From assembly GCA_002298145.1 (NCBI GenBank), contig DBMP01000003.1, positions 1 to 64,000 on the forward strand: 64,000 bases of DNA, in the 5' to 3' direction. The notes under the pieces are model-generated. The model searched no databases and was not told the DNA's origin. It saw nothing but the letters and a program-made list of their open reading frames with translations. Within the stretch, counting starts at the first letter, position 1; every line of letters starts with the position of its first letter. Origin of the DNA: Spartobacteria bacterium UBA695. GTDB taxonomy: Bacteria > Verrucomicrobiota > Verrucomicrobiia > Chthoniobacterales > Chthoniobacteraceae. The position numbers and the translations under genes were made by a program. This document shows positions 8,765 to 17,671 of the stretch, piece by piece.

Positions 8765-8808
8765 AACGCGCTTCAAGCTGCCAACCACGGCTTGGAGCGC
8801 GTTGTTTT
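8765..8808 (+). terminator. Rho-independent terminator of the ribbon-helix-helix gene
   Basis: Arms AACGCGCTTCAAGC (8765-8778) and GCTTGGAGCGCGTT (8790-8803) pair over 14 positions with one G-U pair. They are followed by GTTTTG on the + strand. The stem is strong and placed 72 bases after the stop at 8692, so it is a good candidate terminator; the stretch between could also be a short 3' RNA. Confidence 0.7.
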
Positions 8809-8934
8809 GTATTTAAATAACGATTCCCCGTTCGTACATCAGCGCAGATCATTACGTACGCTTAGGCAATTTCCCCAAGCTTAATTGAAGCAGAACCTCC
8901 TGTAATATTAAGAATCCTTTAACTTTATTAAGAT

Positions 8935-8961
8935 CCCGTTAAGCTTATTTGCGTTAACGGG
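8935..8961 (-). terminator. Inverted repeat at the end of waaA, possible terminator
   Basis: CCCGTTAA (8935-8942) and TTAACGGG (8954-8961) form a perfect 8-base-pair stem two bases beyond the waaA stop codon. In the minus direction it is followed by an A/T-rich tract without a clean T-run, so it is a weak terminator or an mRNA-stabilising hairpin. Confidence 0.45.
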
Positions 8962-8963
8962 CC

Positions 8964-10298
8964 TTAATACAATAGCAAGTTGGCAGTGCGGCTATTGGCG
9001 CCAAGATGCACTTCGAGCACACGCTTGGCAGCAGCGACAAGTGCTTCGCCGCGCGCGGGAGTTTCAAGTAGTTCGCCGACGGCCCGCGTGAGTTCCGCTT
9101 CGCTGGAGACCTGCACCGCTCCGTTAGCGGCGAGAAATTGACGCACCAGCGCTTCGAAGTTTTCCATGTGCGAACCGAAGACAACGGGACGCCCCACGAG
9201 GACGGGCTCGGCTGGGTTCTGACCGCCAATGGCCGTAAGGCTTTTGCCGATAAAGCAAACAGAGGCCACGGCGTACCAGTCCCGCAGTTCGCCGGTTGTG
9301 TTGACGATGAGGACATCCGGACGCGGGCTGCCAGCAGTGGCATCGGGTAGGGTGGAGCGGAGCGCGACGGTGAGGCCGCTTGCGCGCAGCTCGCTTTCCA
9401 CCTCGGGGGTCCGCTCGACATGACGCGGCACGACGATCAGGAAAAGCTCGGGCCAGCGTTGGCGCAATGCGGCAAGCACGCGGGCGAGGATCGCCTCTTC
9501 GCCGGGAAAGGTGCTGCCGCCTAGAAGAATGGGCGTCCCCGGGGTGACGCCGACGCGGCCCAGTAGTGCGCGGAACTCCGCGATATGACCGGCTTCGCTC
9601 ACAGCAAAATCATATTTCAAGCTGCCGGTGCAATGAAGCGCCTCGGGCCGCACTCCAAGCGCCTGCCAGCGGGCAAGATCTTCCGGCTCCTGGACGCAAA
9701 CGCGCTCAATCATACCGAAGAAAGGCCCCGTCCAGCGGATCCACTTGCGGAATCCGCGTTCGGACTTCGGGCTGAGGCGGGCATTGACGATGGAAACGGG
9801 AATTCCGCGCTGGAAGCATTCGGCGACCATGTTGGGCCAGAGTTCCTTATCAACCATGATGAGCTGCGAGGGGCGCACGAGGGCCAGCGTACGGCGAACG
9901 CCGGGCAGCCAGTCGACGGGATAGTAGATGAGCTCAAAGGGCAGACCGCCGCGCGCGATCTGTTCGCGGGCCACGGTGAAGCCGGTGGAGGTGGTGGCCG
10001 AAATCAGCACACGGGCCTCAGGCCGTTCGGACAGCAGAACGCGGGCAAGCTTGAGGCCCATCATCATTTCGCCGACGCTGACGGCGTGAATCCAGATCCA
10101 GCCGCCGCAGCCCAGGGTCTCGCGATCCTGGGGGGAAAACAAGCCAAGCCGCTGGCCGAATTTTTCGGCGTAGTGCCCCCGCCGGAACATGCGCCCCAGG
10201 TAGGCGGGCAGGAGGAGCAGAAAGACAACGGGAAAGAGCAACCGGTAGACCGAGAGCGGCAGCCGGGCGGCAGCGGGAAAAGAACGGGAACTGGGCAT
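8964..10298 (-). CDS. waaA: 3-deoxy-D-manno-octulosonic acid (Kdo) transferase
   Basis: A 444-residue glycosyltransferase of the WaaA/KdtA type. It transfers Kdo from CMP-Kdo to lipid A precursor at the inner membrane, so the organism makes a lipopolysaccharide outer membrane. An N-terminal hydrophobic anchor (about 14-36) precedes the GT30 N-domain with WIHAVSVGEMMMG and the ISATTSTGF segment. The C-terminal GT-B half has LLGGSTFPGEE and the FIGKSLTAIGGQNPAEPV nucleotide-sugar site with the conserved GGxNxxEP pattern. It lies 12 bases downstream of rsmD on the same strand, likely one operon. The donor is made by kdsB elsewhere in this window. Confidence 0.93.
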   Translation of the reverse strand: MPSSRSFPAAARLPLSVYRLLFPVVFLLLLPAYLGRMFRRGHYAEKFGQRLGLFSPQDRETLGCGGWIWIHAVSVGEMMMGLKLARVLLSERPEARVLISATTSTGFTVAREQIARGGLPFELIYYPVDWLPGVRRTLALVRPSQLIMVDKELWPNMVAECFQRGIPVSIVNARLSPKSERGFRKWIRWTGPFFGMIERVCVQEPEDLARWQALGVRPEALHCTGSLKYDFAVSEAGHIAEFRALLGRVGVTPGTPILLGGSTFPGEEAILARVLAALRQRWPELFLIVVPRHVERTPEVESELRASGLTVALRSTLPDATAGSPRPDVLIVNTTGELRDWYAVASVCFIGKSLTAIGGQNPAEPVLVGRPVVFGSHMENFEALVRQFLAANGAVQVSSEAELTRAVGELLETPARGEALVAAAKRVLEVHLGANSRTANLLLY

Positions 10299-10310
10299 GA
10301 CGGAAAAAGA

Positions 10311-10865
10311 TCAGGCGCGCCGGAGGTAGGCGACTTCGGTGGCTCCGTAACGGCGCTCGCGGAGCAGCTCCCAGCCGGAGTCTTTTGGGAGAGGCGCGCC
10401 GGGAAGTTTTTCGAGAATAAAAAGGCCGCCAGGAGCGAGCGCGTGGGCCAGGGCCGGTTCGCCAAGCAGTTCGAGGCCGAAGTCGCGCTCGCCTTTCGCC
10501 TTGGCGTAGGGCGGGTCGGCGATGATGATATTAAAGACCGCCTCGGGGGCCACGCGGTGGAGATAGCTGAAGACATCCATCATGTGAACCGTGGCTCCTT
10601 GCAGCTTCGTTTTGGCGAGGTTGGCGCGGATGGCCGCCTCAGCGCGGGCGTCTTTTTCCACCAAGTCGGCGGAGGCCGCACCCCGGCTCAGCGCCTCGAT
10701 GCCCAGCGACCCGCTGCCGGAAAAAAGATCCAGCACACGGGCGTCGATGATCGACTCGCCAAGGCTGTCGAAAATGGCTCCCTTCACGCGGTCCATGGTG
10801 GGCCGCAAATCGGTTTTGGGCGCAATCAAGGGGATCCCCCCGGCAATGCCTGATACAACTCGCAT
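10311..10865 (-). CDS. rsmD: 16S rRNA (guanine966-N2)-methyltransferase
   Basis: A 184-residue Rossmann-fold methyltransferase. The N-terminal MRVVSGIAGGIPL, the RPTMDRVKGAIFDSLG segment, the SAM-binding LDLFSGSGSLGIEALSRGA and the catalytic DPPY motif (near residue 121) are all characteristic of RsmD. It methylates G966 of 16S rRNA at N2. It is the first gene of a minus-strand pair with waaA. Confidence 0.93.
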   Translation of the reverse strand: MRVVSGIAGGIPLIAPKTDLRPTMDRVKGAIFDSLGESIIDARVLDLFSGSGSLGIEALSRGAASADLVEKDARAEAAIRANLAKTKLQGATVHMMDVFSYLHRVAPEAVFNIIIADPPYAKAKGERDFGLELLGEPALAHALAPGGLFILEKLPGAPLPKDSGWELLRERRYGATEVAYLRRA

Positions 10866-10904
10866 CCCGCCAAGCTAACGAAACCGGAGGCTCGGGGGAA
10901 AGGA

Positions 10905-11810
10905 TTATTCCTCCGCGCCGGGAATCAGCAGCAGCGGGCGGTAGATGCGGTTAAAAACCTTCGGGGCCACGCTGCCGCTCCAGAAGGCGTCCATGCCAGC
11001 GCGCGCGGAGGTCCCCATGACGATCCAGTCCACGCCAAGGCTCTGCGCGGCATCGGAAATCACCTGGGCCACTTCGCCTTCGATCACATGGCCGCTGACG
11101 TGCACGGCGGGATCGCTCTGCAACTGCTCGGCAAGGCTCTGGATGTAATGCACGGCGTCCTCTTTCACCAGGTCGAGCATCGCCTTGGTAGTGGCGGGCA
11201 GCAGGATGCGCGAGGAGGTCTCGGCTCCGGAAAGCGTTCCCGGCGTGGGGACGACCATGAGGAGCTTAAGGCAGGTACTGCACGCCTTGGCCAGCGCTGC
11301 GGCGACGGGCAGGGCCACCTCGCGGACCTCGGAGCCGTCGAGCGGGACCAGGAGCGGCCCACCGTTGGAGAGCGGGGCGACGCCACCGGGGCCGGGCCGC
11401 ACGAGCAGAACGGGGATGCGCGCCGCCGAGACTTTCTGGGCAAGGTTGCCGAAAAGCCACTGTTTCAAGCCGCTTTTGCCGTGGGTGCACATGGCGACCA
11501 GGTCGGAGCCAAACTCGTGCGCGTGATCAACAATCGACTGAGCCACGTCGGCGATCGCCACGGTGTGGACGTGCTGGTCCACGGTGATCTCGGGCGGGAA
11601 GTAGCGCCTGCGAACGTCATCCAGGTAGTTCTCGGCCTCGGCGGGCAGCGTCAAGTGCGTCTCGCCGTGGATCTGGCGCGGCGGGTTGCGTTCGATGACG
11701 TGCACCAGCGTGACGGAAGCACCGAGCGCCCTGGCCAGCTGCACGGCAGTGGGGAGCACGGTCTCGGCCAGCCGCGATCCGTCGAGCGGGATGATGATGT
11801 GCTTAAACAT
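10905..11810 (-). CDS. Tandem universal stress protein (two UspA domains)
   Basis: About 301 residues with two UspA domains in tandem. The first starts MFKHIIIPLDGSRLAE and ends near residue 145; the second starts at PLLVPLDGSEVRE and ends at the C-terminus. Each has the ATP-loop-like Gly-rich segment (MCTHGKSGLKQWLFGN and MGTSARAGMDAFWSGS). ATG 11810 lies inside the end of mntH, overlapping it by eight bases, so the two are translationally coupled. Pairing of Nramp transporters with a Usp protein, sometimes as a fusion, is known, and suggests the Usp protein modulates or responds to manganese uptake (inference). Confidence 0.9.
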   Translation of the reverse strand: MFKHIIIPLDGSRLAETVLPTAVQLARALGASVTLVHVIERNPPRQIHGETHLTLPAEAENYLDDVRRRYFPPEITVDQHVHTVAIADVAQSIVDHAHEFGSDLVAMCTHGKSGLKQWLFGNLAQKVSAARIPVLLVRPGPGGVAPLSNGGPLLVPLDGSEVREVALPVAAALAKACSTCLKLLMVVPTPGTLSGAETSSRILLPATTKAMLDLVKEDAVHYIQSLAEQLQSDPAVHVSGHVIEGEVAQVISDAAQSLGVDWIVMGTSARAGMDAFWSGSVAPKVFNRIYRPLLLIPGAEE

Positions 11811-13146
11811 GGGAGGCGAAAAGGTCGGTAAACGTTTGGATGAGCAGCCAGACATTGAGCGCGATGATGACGGCGGCAACGCCCCAGGCAATGGCGGTCG
11901 TAAAGGGGTGGTTGACGAGATTACCCATCAGGTCCTTGCGCCGGGTGAACAGGATGAGCGGCACCAGCGCGAAGGGGAGCCCGAAGCTTAGGACGACCTG
12001 GCTTAAAACCAGCGTCTGGGTCGGCTCCAGCCCGATGGCGATGACGGCCAGGGAGGGAACCATCGTAACGGCGCGCCGCAGCCAGATGGGAATCTGCCGA
12101 CGCATGAAGCCCTGCATGACAACCTGCCCGGCCATGGTGCCGACGGAGGCCGAGGAGAGCCCGGAGGCGAGCAGCGAAATGGCGAAGACCCAGCTCGAAG
12201 CGTGCCCGAGGAGCGGCTCAAGGGTGCGGTGGGCGTCCTCCAGCGTGGCCACCTGGGTGTGGCCGGTTTTGTAGAACGTCGTGGCGGCCATAACGAGCAT
12301 GGCCATGTTGACCAGGCCCGCGATGCCCATGGCGATGCCGACGTCAACCAGCTCAAACTGGAAGAGGCGCAGCGCCCGCTTGGGGTCGCGCGTGGTGATG
12401 CGGTTCTGCGTCAGGGCGGAGTGCAGGAAAATGACATGCGGCATGACGGTGGCCCCGAGAATGCCCGTTGCCAGGAGAACGCCCCCCCCGGGGAGCTGCG
12501 GGATGAAGGCGTGGCGGGCCACCTGGGCCCAGTCCGGCGGGCTGAACCACGTTTCCAGCAGGTAAGAAACAGCGATGACGCCAACGAGCACGCCGATGAT
12601 GGCTTCCGTTTTGCGGAACCCGCGCACCTCCGCGCCCAGGACGAGGAAGGTGATGACGGCGGTGAGCAGGGCCGAGGGGAAAAGCGGCAGGCCAAAAAGG
12701 AGGTTGAAGCCGATGGCCGCGCCGATGAACTCGGCCAGGTCGGTCGCCATGGCGACGACTTCCATCATCACCCACATGAGCCAGACGATGGGCCGGGGAA
12801 ATTCGTTGCGGCAATGTTCGGCCAGGTTCCTGCCGGTGGCGATGCCGAGCTTGGCCGAGAGCGCCTGGACCAGGAGGGCCATCAAGTTGCTGGCGACGAC
12901 GACCCAAAGCAGGGTGTAGCCAAACTGCGCCCCGGCTTGGATATTGGTGGCGAAGTTGCCGGGATCGATATAGGCCACGCAGGCAATGAAGGCGGGCCCA
13001 AGAAAGGGAAGGAGCCGCGCGAGCGATCCCTTCTTGCTATCCCCGGACAGGATGTCCATGGCCGCTGCCACGGTGGGCGCGTCGGCCGGTTTGACCTCCG
13101 TCCGTTCAATATCGTTCGGCTGCCCAGAAGGCAGAGAATGAGTCAT
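11803..13146 (-). CDS. mntH: Nramp-family Mn2+/H+ symporter
   Basis: A 447-residue integral membrane protein with about eleven hydrophobic helices. DPGNFATNIQAG in helix 1 provides the metal-binding Asp/Asn pair of Nramp proteins, and MPHVIFLHSAL in helix 6 gives the conserved Met-Pro-His. The family imports Mn2+ (and other divalent metals) with protons. The roughly 45-residue N-terminal extension before helix 1 is hydrophilic. The gene overlaps the downstream universal stress gene. The upstream region is shared with a divergent NlpC/P60 gene. Confidence 0.92.
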   Translation of the reverse strand: MTHSLPSGQPNDIERTEVKPADAPTVAAAMDILSGDSKKGSLARLLPFLGPAFIACVAYIDPGNFATNIQAGAQFGYTLLWVVVASNLMALLVQALSAKLGIATGRNLAEHCRNEFPRPIVWLMWVMMEVVAMATDLAEFIGAAIGFNLLFGLPLFPSALLTAVITFLVLGAEVRGFRKTEAIIGVLVGVIAVSYLLETWFSPPDWAQVARHAFIPQLPGGGVLLATGILGATVMPHVIFLHSALTQNRITTRDPKRALRLFQFELVDVGIAMGIAGLVNMAMLVMAATTFYKTGHTQVATLEDAHRTLEPLLGHASSWVFAISLLASGLSSASVGTMAGQVVMQGFMRRQIPIWLRRAVTMVPSLAVIAIGLEPTQTLVLSQVVLSFGLPFALVPLILFTRRKDLMGNLVNHPFTTAIAWGVAAVIIALNVWLLIQTFTDLFASHV

Positions 13147-13229
13147 TGGTACCGTTATGGTGGGAGGGCGTAGGGAAAGTCAAACCGCAAATCAGGCCGG
13201 GCCTCCGGGGCGCGCCGCCGGGGAGGTGA

Positions 13230-13261
13230 GAAAAATTTGCATAGGAGCTGTTGCATTTTTC
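13230..13261. promoter_or_regulatory. Imperfect palindrome between mntH and the divergent lipoprotein gene
   Basis: GAAAAATTTGCA (13230-13241) and TGCATTTTTC (13252-13261) form an A/T-rich inverted repeat with a two-base bulge in the shared intergenic region. It resembles the A/T-rich operators of metal-dependent repressors in general shape, but matches no specific MntR or Fur consensus that I can confirm. It could equally be a promoter feature. Confidence 0.3.
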
Positions 13262-13284
13262 AGGGAAATCATAAAATCGCCCCG

Positions 13285-13809
13285 ATGCTTTTCTCTCGAT
13301 CCCTTTTGCACTCTTTTGTTGCCCTCGCGGCCCTGGCCCTCAGCGTTATTCTGACCGGCTGCGGCAGCCCGGCTCCGTATCGCTACACCTACATCCCCGG
13401 CAAGACGGCCGTGGTGCAGTCCGGCCGCGCGGTCGCCCCGCCCGAGGCACCGGCCCGGGTGAAAGCCGCCATCGAGGCGGGCAACCGGATCGCGGGGCTC
13501 CCGTACCGGATGGGCGGCGGCCATGCCCGGCTCAACGATTCGGCCTACGATTGCTCCGGAGCCTCTTCCTTCGTGCTCCGGCAGGCGGGGCTGCTGGAGA
13601 CGACGATTCCCTCCTACGGGTTCCGCCACTACGGGGAGCGCGGCTATGGGGACTGGATCAGCGTCTATGCCCGCAAGGGGCATGTGTTCCTGGTGGTGGC
13701 CGGGCTGCGGTTTGACACCGGCTACGGCAAGGGGGCCAAGGGGCCTCGGTGGACGACGGCCAGCCGCCCGGCGGACGGCTGCGTGGTGCGCCATCCGGAA
13801 GGGTTTTAG
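13285..13809 (+). CDS. NlpC/P60-like cell-wall hydrolase lipoprotein
   Basis: A 174-residue exported protein. A signal peptide ends in a lipobox LTGC (residues 23-26), predicting lipid attachment at Cys26. The C-terminal domain has DCSG (Cys90) and GHVFLVV (His133), matching the catalytic Cys and His of NlpC/P60 endopeptidases that cut peptide bonds in peptidoglycan. The domain is compact, about 110 residues. ATG 13285 is chosen because the signal peptide begins there; an upstream in-frame start adds residues unlike a leader. It is 62 bases upstream of queA and may be co-transcribed. Confidence 0.82.
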   Translation: MLFSRSLLHSFVALAALALSVILTGCGSPAPYRYTYIPGKTAVVQSGRAVAPPEAPARVKAAIEAGNRIAGLPYRMGGGHARLNDSAYDCSGASSFVLRQAGLLETTIPSYGFRHYGERGYGDWISVYARKGHVFLVVAGLRFDTGYGKGAKGPRWTTASRPADGCVVRHPEGF

Positions 13810-13871
13810 GACAAAAGCGAGGCGGTCCCCTTGCGTCCGGCCCGCTTTCCTGTTTTGCTTGTCCCTCGCCA

Positions 13872-14852
13872 ATGAGCCTTTACACCCGCGATTATGATTT
13901 CCTGCTCCCAGAGGAACAGATAGCCCGCTATCCCCTGCCCCACCGCGAGGATTCCCGGATGCTCGTGCTGCACCGGGCCGAACACCGGATCGAACACCGC
14001 CATTTTCGCGATTTCCCCTCCTATTTGCAGGCAGGCGACCTGGTGGTGCTCAATGATACCAAGGTGATCCATGCCCGGGTGTTTTCCGACGACGGCAAGA
14101 TCGAGCTGCTCTTTCTCGAAGCCGCAGGGGAGGCTACCTGGAAGTGCATGGTGAAGCCGGGCCGCCGGATGCGCGAGGGTCGCACGGTAACGGTGGGCGG
14201 CATTGAGGGAACGGTCACGGGGATTTTGGAAACGGGCGAGCGGATCATCCATTTCGCCGCGCCGATCGACCTCGAAAAAGTGGGCAAGCTCCCGCTACCG
14301 CCCTACTTTCAGCGACAATGCGAACCGGGCGACGAGGAGCGCTACCAGACGGTCTACGCCCACGTGCCGGGGGCAGTGGCCGCTCCCACGGCGGGGCTGC
14401 ATTTCACGCCGGAGATTTTAGAAAAAACGCCCCACGCCTTTGTGACTCTGCACGTAGGCGCGGGGACGTTCAAACCGGTTAAAGAAGACTGCCTCACTAA
14501 CCACATCATGCATCGGGAGTCGTACTCTGTTTCGGAGGAAACGGCGCTGGCGGTGGCATCGGCGCGGCGCGTGATCGCGGTGGGCACGACGAGCATGCGC
14601 GTGCTGGAATCGCGGGCCCGCGACGCTGGCAGCGTGACACCCGGCTCGGGCAGCACGGATATTTTCATCTACCCCGGCTTTCAGTTCCGCTCCGTCGGCG
14701 CGCTGCTGACGAATTTCCACCTACCGAAGTCCACTTTGCTAATGTTGGTGTCGGCCTTTGCCGGGCGGGAGTTCGTCCTGGAGGCCTACCACGAGGCCAT
14801 CCGCGAAGGCTACCGCTTCTACAGCTACGGCGACTGCATGCTGATTCTGTAA
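13872..14852 (+). CDS. queA: S-adenosylmethionine:tRNA ribosyltransferase-isomerase
   Basis: A 326-residue QueA. It transfers and isomerises the ribose of SAM onto 7-aminomethyl-7-deazaguanine in tRNA, giving epoxyqueuosine. Typical segments are DYDFLLPEEQIARYPLP at the N-terminus, VVLNDTKVIHAR, AAPTAGLHFTPE, LHVGAGTFKPV and the C-terminal TNFHLPKSTLLMLVSAFAG. ATG 13872 begins MSLYTRDYDF, which matches family starts; upstream frame extension is out of family. Its stop lies one base from the stop of the convergent folC. Confidence 0.95.
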   Translation: MSLYTRDYDFLLPEEQIARYPLPHREDSRMLVLHRAEHRIEHRHFRDFPSYLQAGDLVVLNDTKVIHARVFSDDGKIELLFLEAAGEATWKCMVKPGRRMREGRTVTVGGIEGTVTGILETGERIIHFAAPIDLEKVGKLPLPPYFQRQCEPGDEERYQTVYAHVPGAVAAPTAGLHFTPEILEKTPHAFVTLHVGAGTFKPVKEDCLTNHIMHRESYSVSEETALAVASARRVIAVGTTSMRVLESRARDAGSVTPGSGSTDIFIYPGFQFRSVGALLTNFHLPKSTLLMLVSAFAGREFVLEAYHEAIREGYRFYSYGDCMLIL

Positions 14853-14853
14853 C

Positions 14854-16122
14854 CTACTGCGCGCTGGCCTCGGCCTCGGCTCCCTGAAGCAGGGCCAGGA
14901 TTTCGCCGATCAGGAAAAGCGATCCGGCAATCAGCACCCGGCTGCCACTCTCGCGGGAGCGGATCTGGGCCAGGGCGAGCCCCTCAGCGGCGCTTTCGGC
15001 CACGGCGCAAGGCGTCTGCGGCGCGGCGGCGCGCACCTTCGCGGCAAGATCAGCCGCAGCGCAGGCCCGGACGCTCTTAACACCGACCGCCACGAATTCA
15101 GCGGCCAGGGGGGCAAATTCGCGGCAGATGGCCTCAATGTCTTTATCGCGCAACACCCCCAGGAGAAGGATCGGGCGCTCTTCCGCGTACTCTTCGCGCC
15201 AAGTCTGGACGAGCCTGCGGGCGGCGTCTTCGTTATGCGCGCCGTCGAGAACGAGTTCCACGCCCTTTGCACCCGCGATCCGCTGGAAACGCCCGGGCCA
15301 GACCACGCCTGAGAGGCCGCGCTCGATGGCCTCGCGCGTGACGGGAAGCTTCGAGGCTTCCAGGGCGGCCAGGGCCAGGGCGGCATTGATTTTCTGATGA
15401 CTACCCGCGAGCGCCACGGCTTGGGCCACCGGCTGCTCAACCCAGCGCAGCGGCGCGCCGACCGTCTGTGCCCGCTCTCGCAGCACCTTGGCGGCGGCTT
15501 CCGGCTGCACGACGCTGACGACCGGGACGCCTGGCTTGAAAATGCCCGCTTTTTCCCCGGCAATGGCTTCCAGGGTGTTGCCCAGGTACTGCCGGTGGTC
15601 AAGGCTCAGCGAGGTGATGGCGGTAACGGCGGGCGTGAGGGCGTTGGTGGCGTCGAGGCGGCCCCCGAGGCCGGTTTCGAGCACAATCACCTCGGCGTTC
15701 TGGCGCTGGAACCAGTCGAGGGCGAGCGCGGCGGTCAGCTCAAAAAAAGTGGGGTGCGGGTTCCAGTCCTTCACCAGCTCGCGGATGCGCGAGAGGCCCT
15801 CGGCGGCTTCTTGCCGGGAAATCATCGCGCCGTTGATGCGGAGGCGCTCCCGGAAGGTGACGAGGTGGGGCGAGGTGAAGAGCGCGGTGCGGTACCCGGC
15901 AGCGCGGGAGATGGCGTCCAGCACGGCGCAGACGGAGCCTTTGCCGTTGGTCCCGGCCACGTGGAAGATGACGGGGCTCCCCCCGGGCCCAGGGGCTGCG
16001 TTGACGTTAAGAAGGCGCAGCAGGCGCGAGATGGATTCGAGGCCGAGTTTGATCCCGACTTTTTGAGTGGAGTAGAGCCAGGAAATAGCTTCGTCGTAAA
16101 CCATGAGCGTATCGGTAAGCAT
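14854..16122 (-). CDS. folC: Dihydrofolate synthase / folylpolyglutamate synthase
   Basis: A Mur-ligase-type enzyme of about 422 residues that joins glutamate to dihydropteroate and extends the polyglutamate tail of folates. The P-loop VAGTNGKGSV, the TSPHLV segment, the ETGLGGRLDATN box and the C-terminal LDGAHN motif are all present. Family starts resemble MVYDEAISWLYSTQKVGIKLG, which would make ATG 16104 the likely start. ATG 16122 and GTG 16125 are in frame and also possible; no ribosome site decides. It lies 18 bases downstream of comF on the same strand. Confidence 0.92.
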   Translation of the reverse strand: MLTDTLMVYDEAISWLYSTQKVGIKLGLESISRLLRLLNVNAAPGPGGSPVIFHVAGTNGKGSVCAVLDAISRAAGYRTALFTSPHLVTFRERLRINGAMISRQEAAEGLSRIRELVKDWNPHPTFFELTAALALDWFQRQNAEVIVLETGLGGRLDATNALTPAVTAITSLSLDHRQYLGNTLEAIAGEKAGIFKPGVPVVSVVQPEAAAKVLRERAQTVGAPLRWVEQPVAQAVALAGSHQKINAALALAALEASKLPVTREAIERGLSGVVWPGRFQRIAGAKGVELVLDGAHNEDAARRLVQTWREEYAEERPILLLGVLRDKDIEAICREFAPLAAEFVAVGVKSVRACAAADLAAKVRAAAPQTPCAVAESAAEGLALAQIRSRESGSRVLIAGSLFLIGEILALLQGAEAEASAQ

Positions 16123-16140
16123 CACTGAAAAAAGAACCGT

Positions 16141-16878
16141 CTAGGCCCGGGCGACCGTCGCCACGCGAACGGAGGCGGCCCCGGCGGCCATGAGCACGCG
16201 GGCGCATTCGTCCACGGTGGAACCCGTGGTGAGGACATCGTCGATAAGGAGTAGGTGGAGATCGGTCACGGCCCGATGTTGACGCAAATGGAAGGCTCCG
16301 CGCAAGTTTTCCATGCGGGCGGCCCGGTCAAAGGCGGTCTGGGTGGCGGTGTAGCGCGTTCGGCGCAGGCAGTCGAGGACGGGGATGCCGCTGGCGCGCG
16401 AAAGCTCCTCGGCCAGGATGTGCGCCTGGTTAAAACCCCGCTCGCGGCGGCGGGCATGGTGGAGCGGCACGGGGACGAGGCGCTCGCACCGGGGCTCCCG
16501 GAGGCGTGGATCTTCAAGCGTTTCGGACAGCCAGCGGCCGAGCTGTTTTTTGAGCGGAATTTTGCCGCCGTATTTGAACTGGTGGATCAACTCCCGCACG
16601 GAATCCCGGCTCCGGCGGGTGGCGACGGCGCAGGCAAAGGCGAAGTGCCGCTCGTTGCAATCGGAACAAGTAAAGGGGCCTTTGATGTTTCCCGCAAACG
16701 GCTGGGAACAGACCTGGCAGTAAGGGGCCACAATCCGGGGGGCTTTTTCAAGGCACGCTTCGCAGAGGACCTCGCCGGACGGGGCCGCGCCATGGCAGAC
16801 CGCGCACTGGGGCGGGTAGAGCACGTCCAAAAACGCCCGACCGGCCTGGGCAAGAATCGGCAAAAGAGACGGGGACAT
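16141..16878 (-). CDS. ComF-family phosphoribosyltransferase-like protein
   Basis: About 245 residues. An N-terminal double zinc-finger region contains CAVCHG, CEAC, CQVC and CSDC pairs. It is followed by a type I phosphoribosyltransferase fold with FKYGGK, LVPVPLHHARRRERGFNQ and the PRPP loop LLIDDVLTTGST. This is the ComF/GntX architecture, linked in other bacteria to DNA uptake; the biochemical reaction is not established. ATG 16878 is chosen over an in-frame GTG at 16917. It is followed by folC in the same direction. Confidence 0.88.
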   Translation of the reverse strand: MSPSLLPILAQAGRAFLDVLYPPQCAVCHGAAPSGEVLCEACLEKAPRIVAPYCQVCSQPFAGNIKGPFTCSDCNERHFAFACAVATRRSRDSVRELIHQFKYGGKIPLKKQLGRWLSETLEDPRLREPRCERLVPVPLHHARRRERGFNQAHILAEELSRASGIPVLDCLRRTRYTATQTAFDRAARMENLRGAFHLRQHRAVTDLHLLLIDDVLTTGSTVDECARVLMAAGAASVRVATVARA

Positions 16879-16958
16879 CGAAAGAGGGGTATTTATCCGC
16901 CCCTGGGCCGGGAACACAAGCCTTCCTTATTCGCGAATCTTTTGCTCTACTTTCCGCC

Positions 16959-17666
16959 ATGCTTTACTTGGTCCCGACCCCCATAGGCAATCTTGGCGAT
17001 ATGACGCAACGCGCCGTGGAGGTGCTTAAAAATGCCACGATCATCGGCGCCGAGGATACGCGCCACTCCTCCATTTTGACGCAGCACTTCGGGATCACGA
17101 CGCCGCTCATCTCCTACCACGAGCACAACGAGGCCCGGCGCACACAGGAGCTCATGGAGCGCCTTCGCCGGGAGGAAACCGTGGCGATTATCTCCGACGC
17201 GGGAATGCCCGGCATCTCCGACCCCGGGGCGCGGCTGCTCGCGGCCTGCATCGCCGAGGGGCTCCCCTACAGCGTGTTGCCGGGGCCGAGCGCTCTCATC
17301 ACGGGGCTCATCGGGTCCGGTTTCCCTGCGGATGCGTTCTACTACGGCGGCTTCCTCCCCCCGAAAAGCGGCGGGCGCGAGCGGGAACTCGAAGCGGCCG
17401 CAAACCGCCGCGAGACGAGCGTTTTTTACGAAAGCCCGCACCGCCTTTGCAAAACGCTCGAAGCCGCCGTGCGCTTTCTGCCAGGGCGCGAACTCTGCGT
17501 GGCCCGAGAGCTTTCCAAGACCTTCGAGGAATACCGGCGCGGGCTGGCTCCGGAGCTGCTGGCCCATTTCACCGCCCACCCGCCGAAGGGGGAAATGGTC
17601 TTTCTCGTGCGCGGACTGACGTCCCGGGAATGGCGGGACCGGGAGAAAGCTGCGGCAGGGGAGTAA
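16959..17666 (+). CDS. rsmI: 16S rRNA (cytidine1402-2'-O)-methyltransferase
   Basis: A 235-residue tetrapyrrole-methylase-fold enzyme. MLYLVPTPIGNLGDMT, AEDTRHS, SYHEHNE, ISDAGMPGISDPG and VFYESPHRL are the diagnostic RsmI segments. It methylates the 2'-oxygen of C1402 in 16S rRNA. Length is slightly short of the usual 270-290 because the small C-terminal helix-turn-helix extension is reduced. It is divergent from comF and convergent with the DUF2062 gene, with a strong inverted repeat between the last two. Confidence 0.93.
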   Translation: MLYLVPTPIGNLGDMTQRAVEVLKNATIIGAEDTRHSSILTQHFGITTPLISYHEHNEARRTQELMERLRREETVAIISDAGMPGISDPGARLLAACIAEGLPYSVLPGPSALITGLIGSGFPADAFYYGGFLPPKSGGRERELEAAANRRETSVFYESPHRLCKTLEAAVRFLPGRELCVARELSKTFEEYRRGLAPELLAHFTAHPPKGEMVFLVRGLTSREWRDREKAAAGE

Positions 17667-17671
17667 AAATT

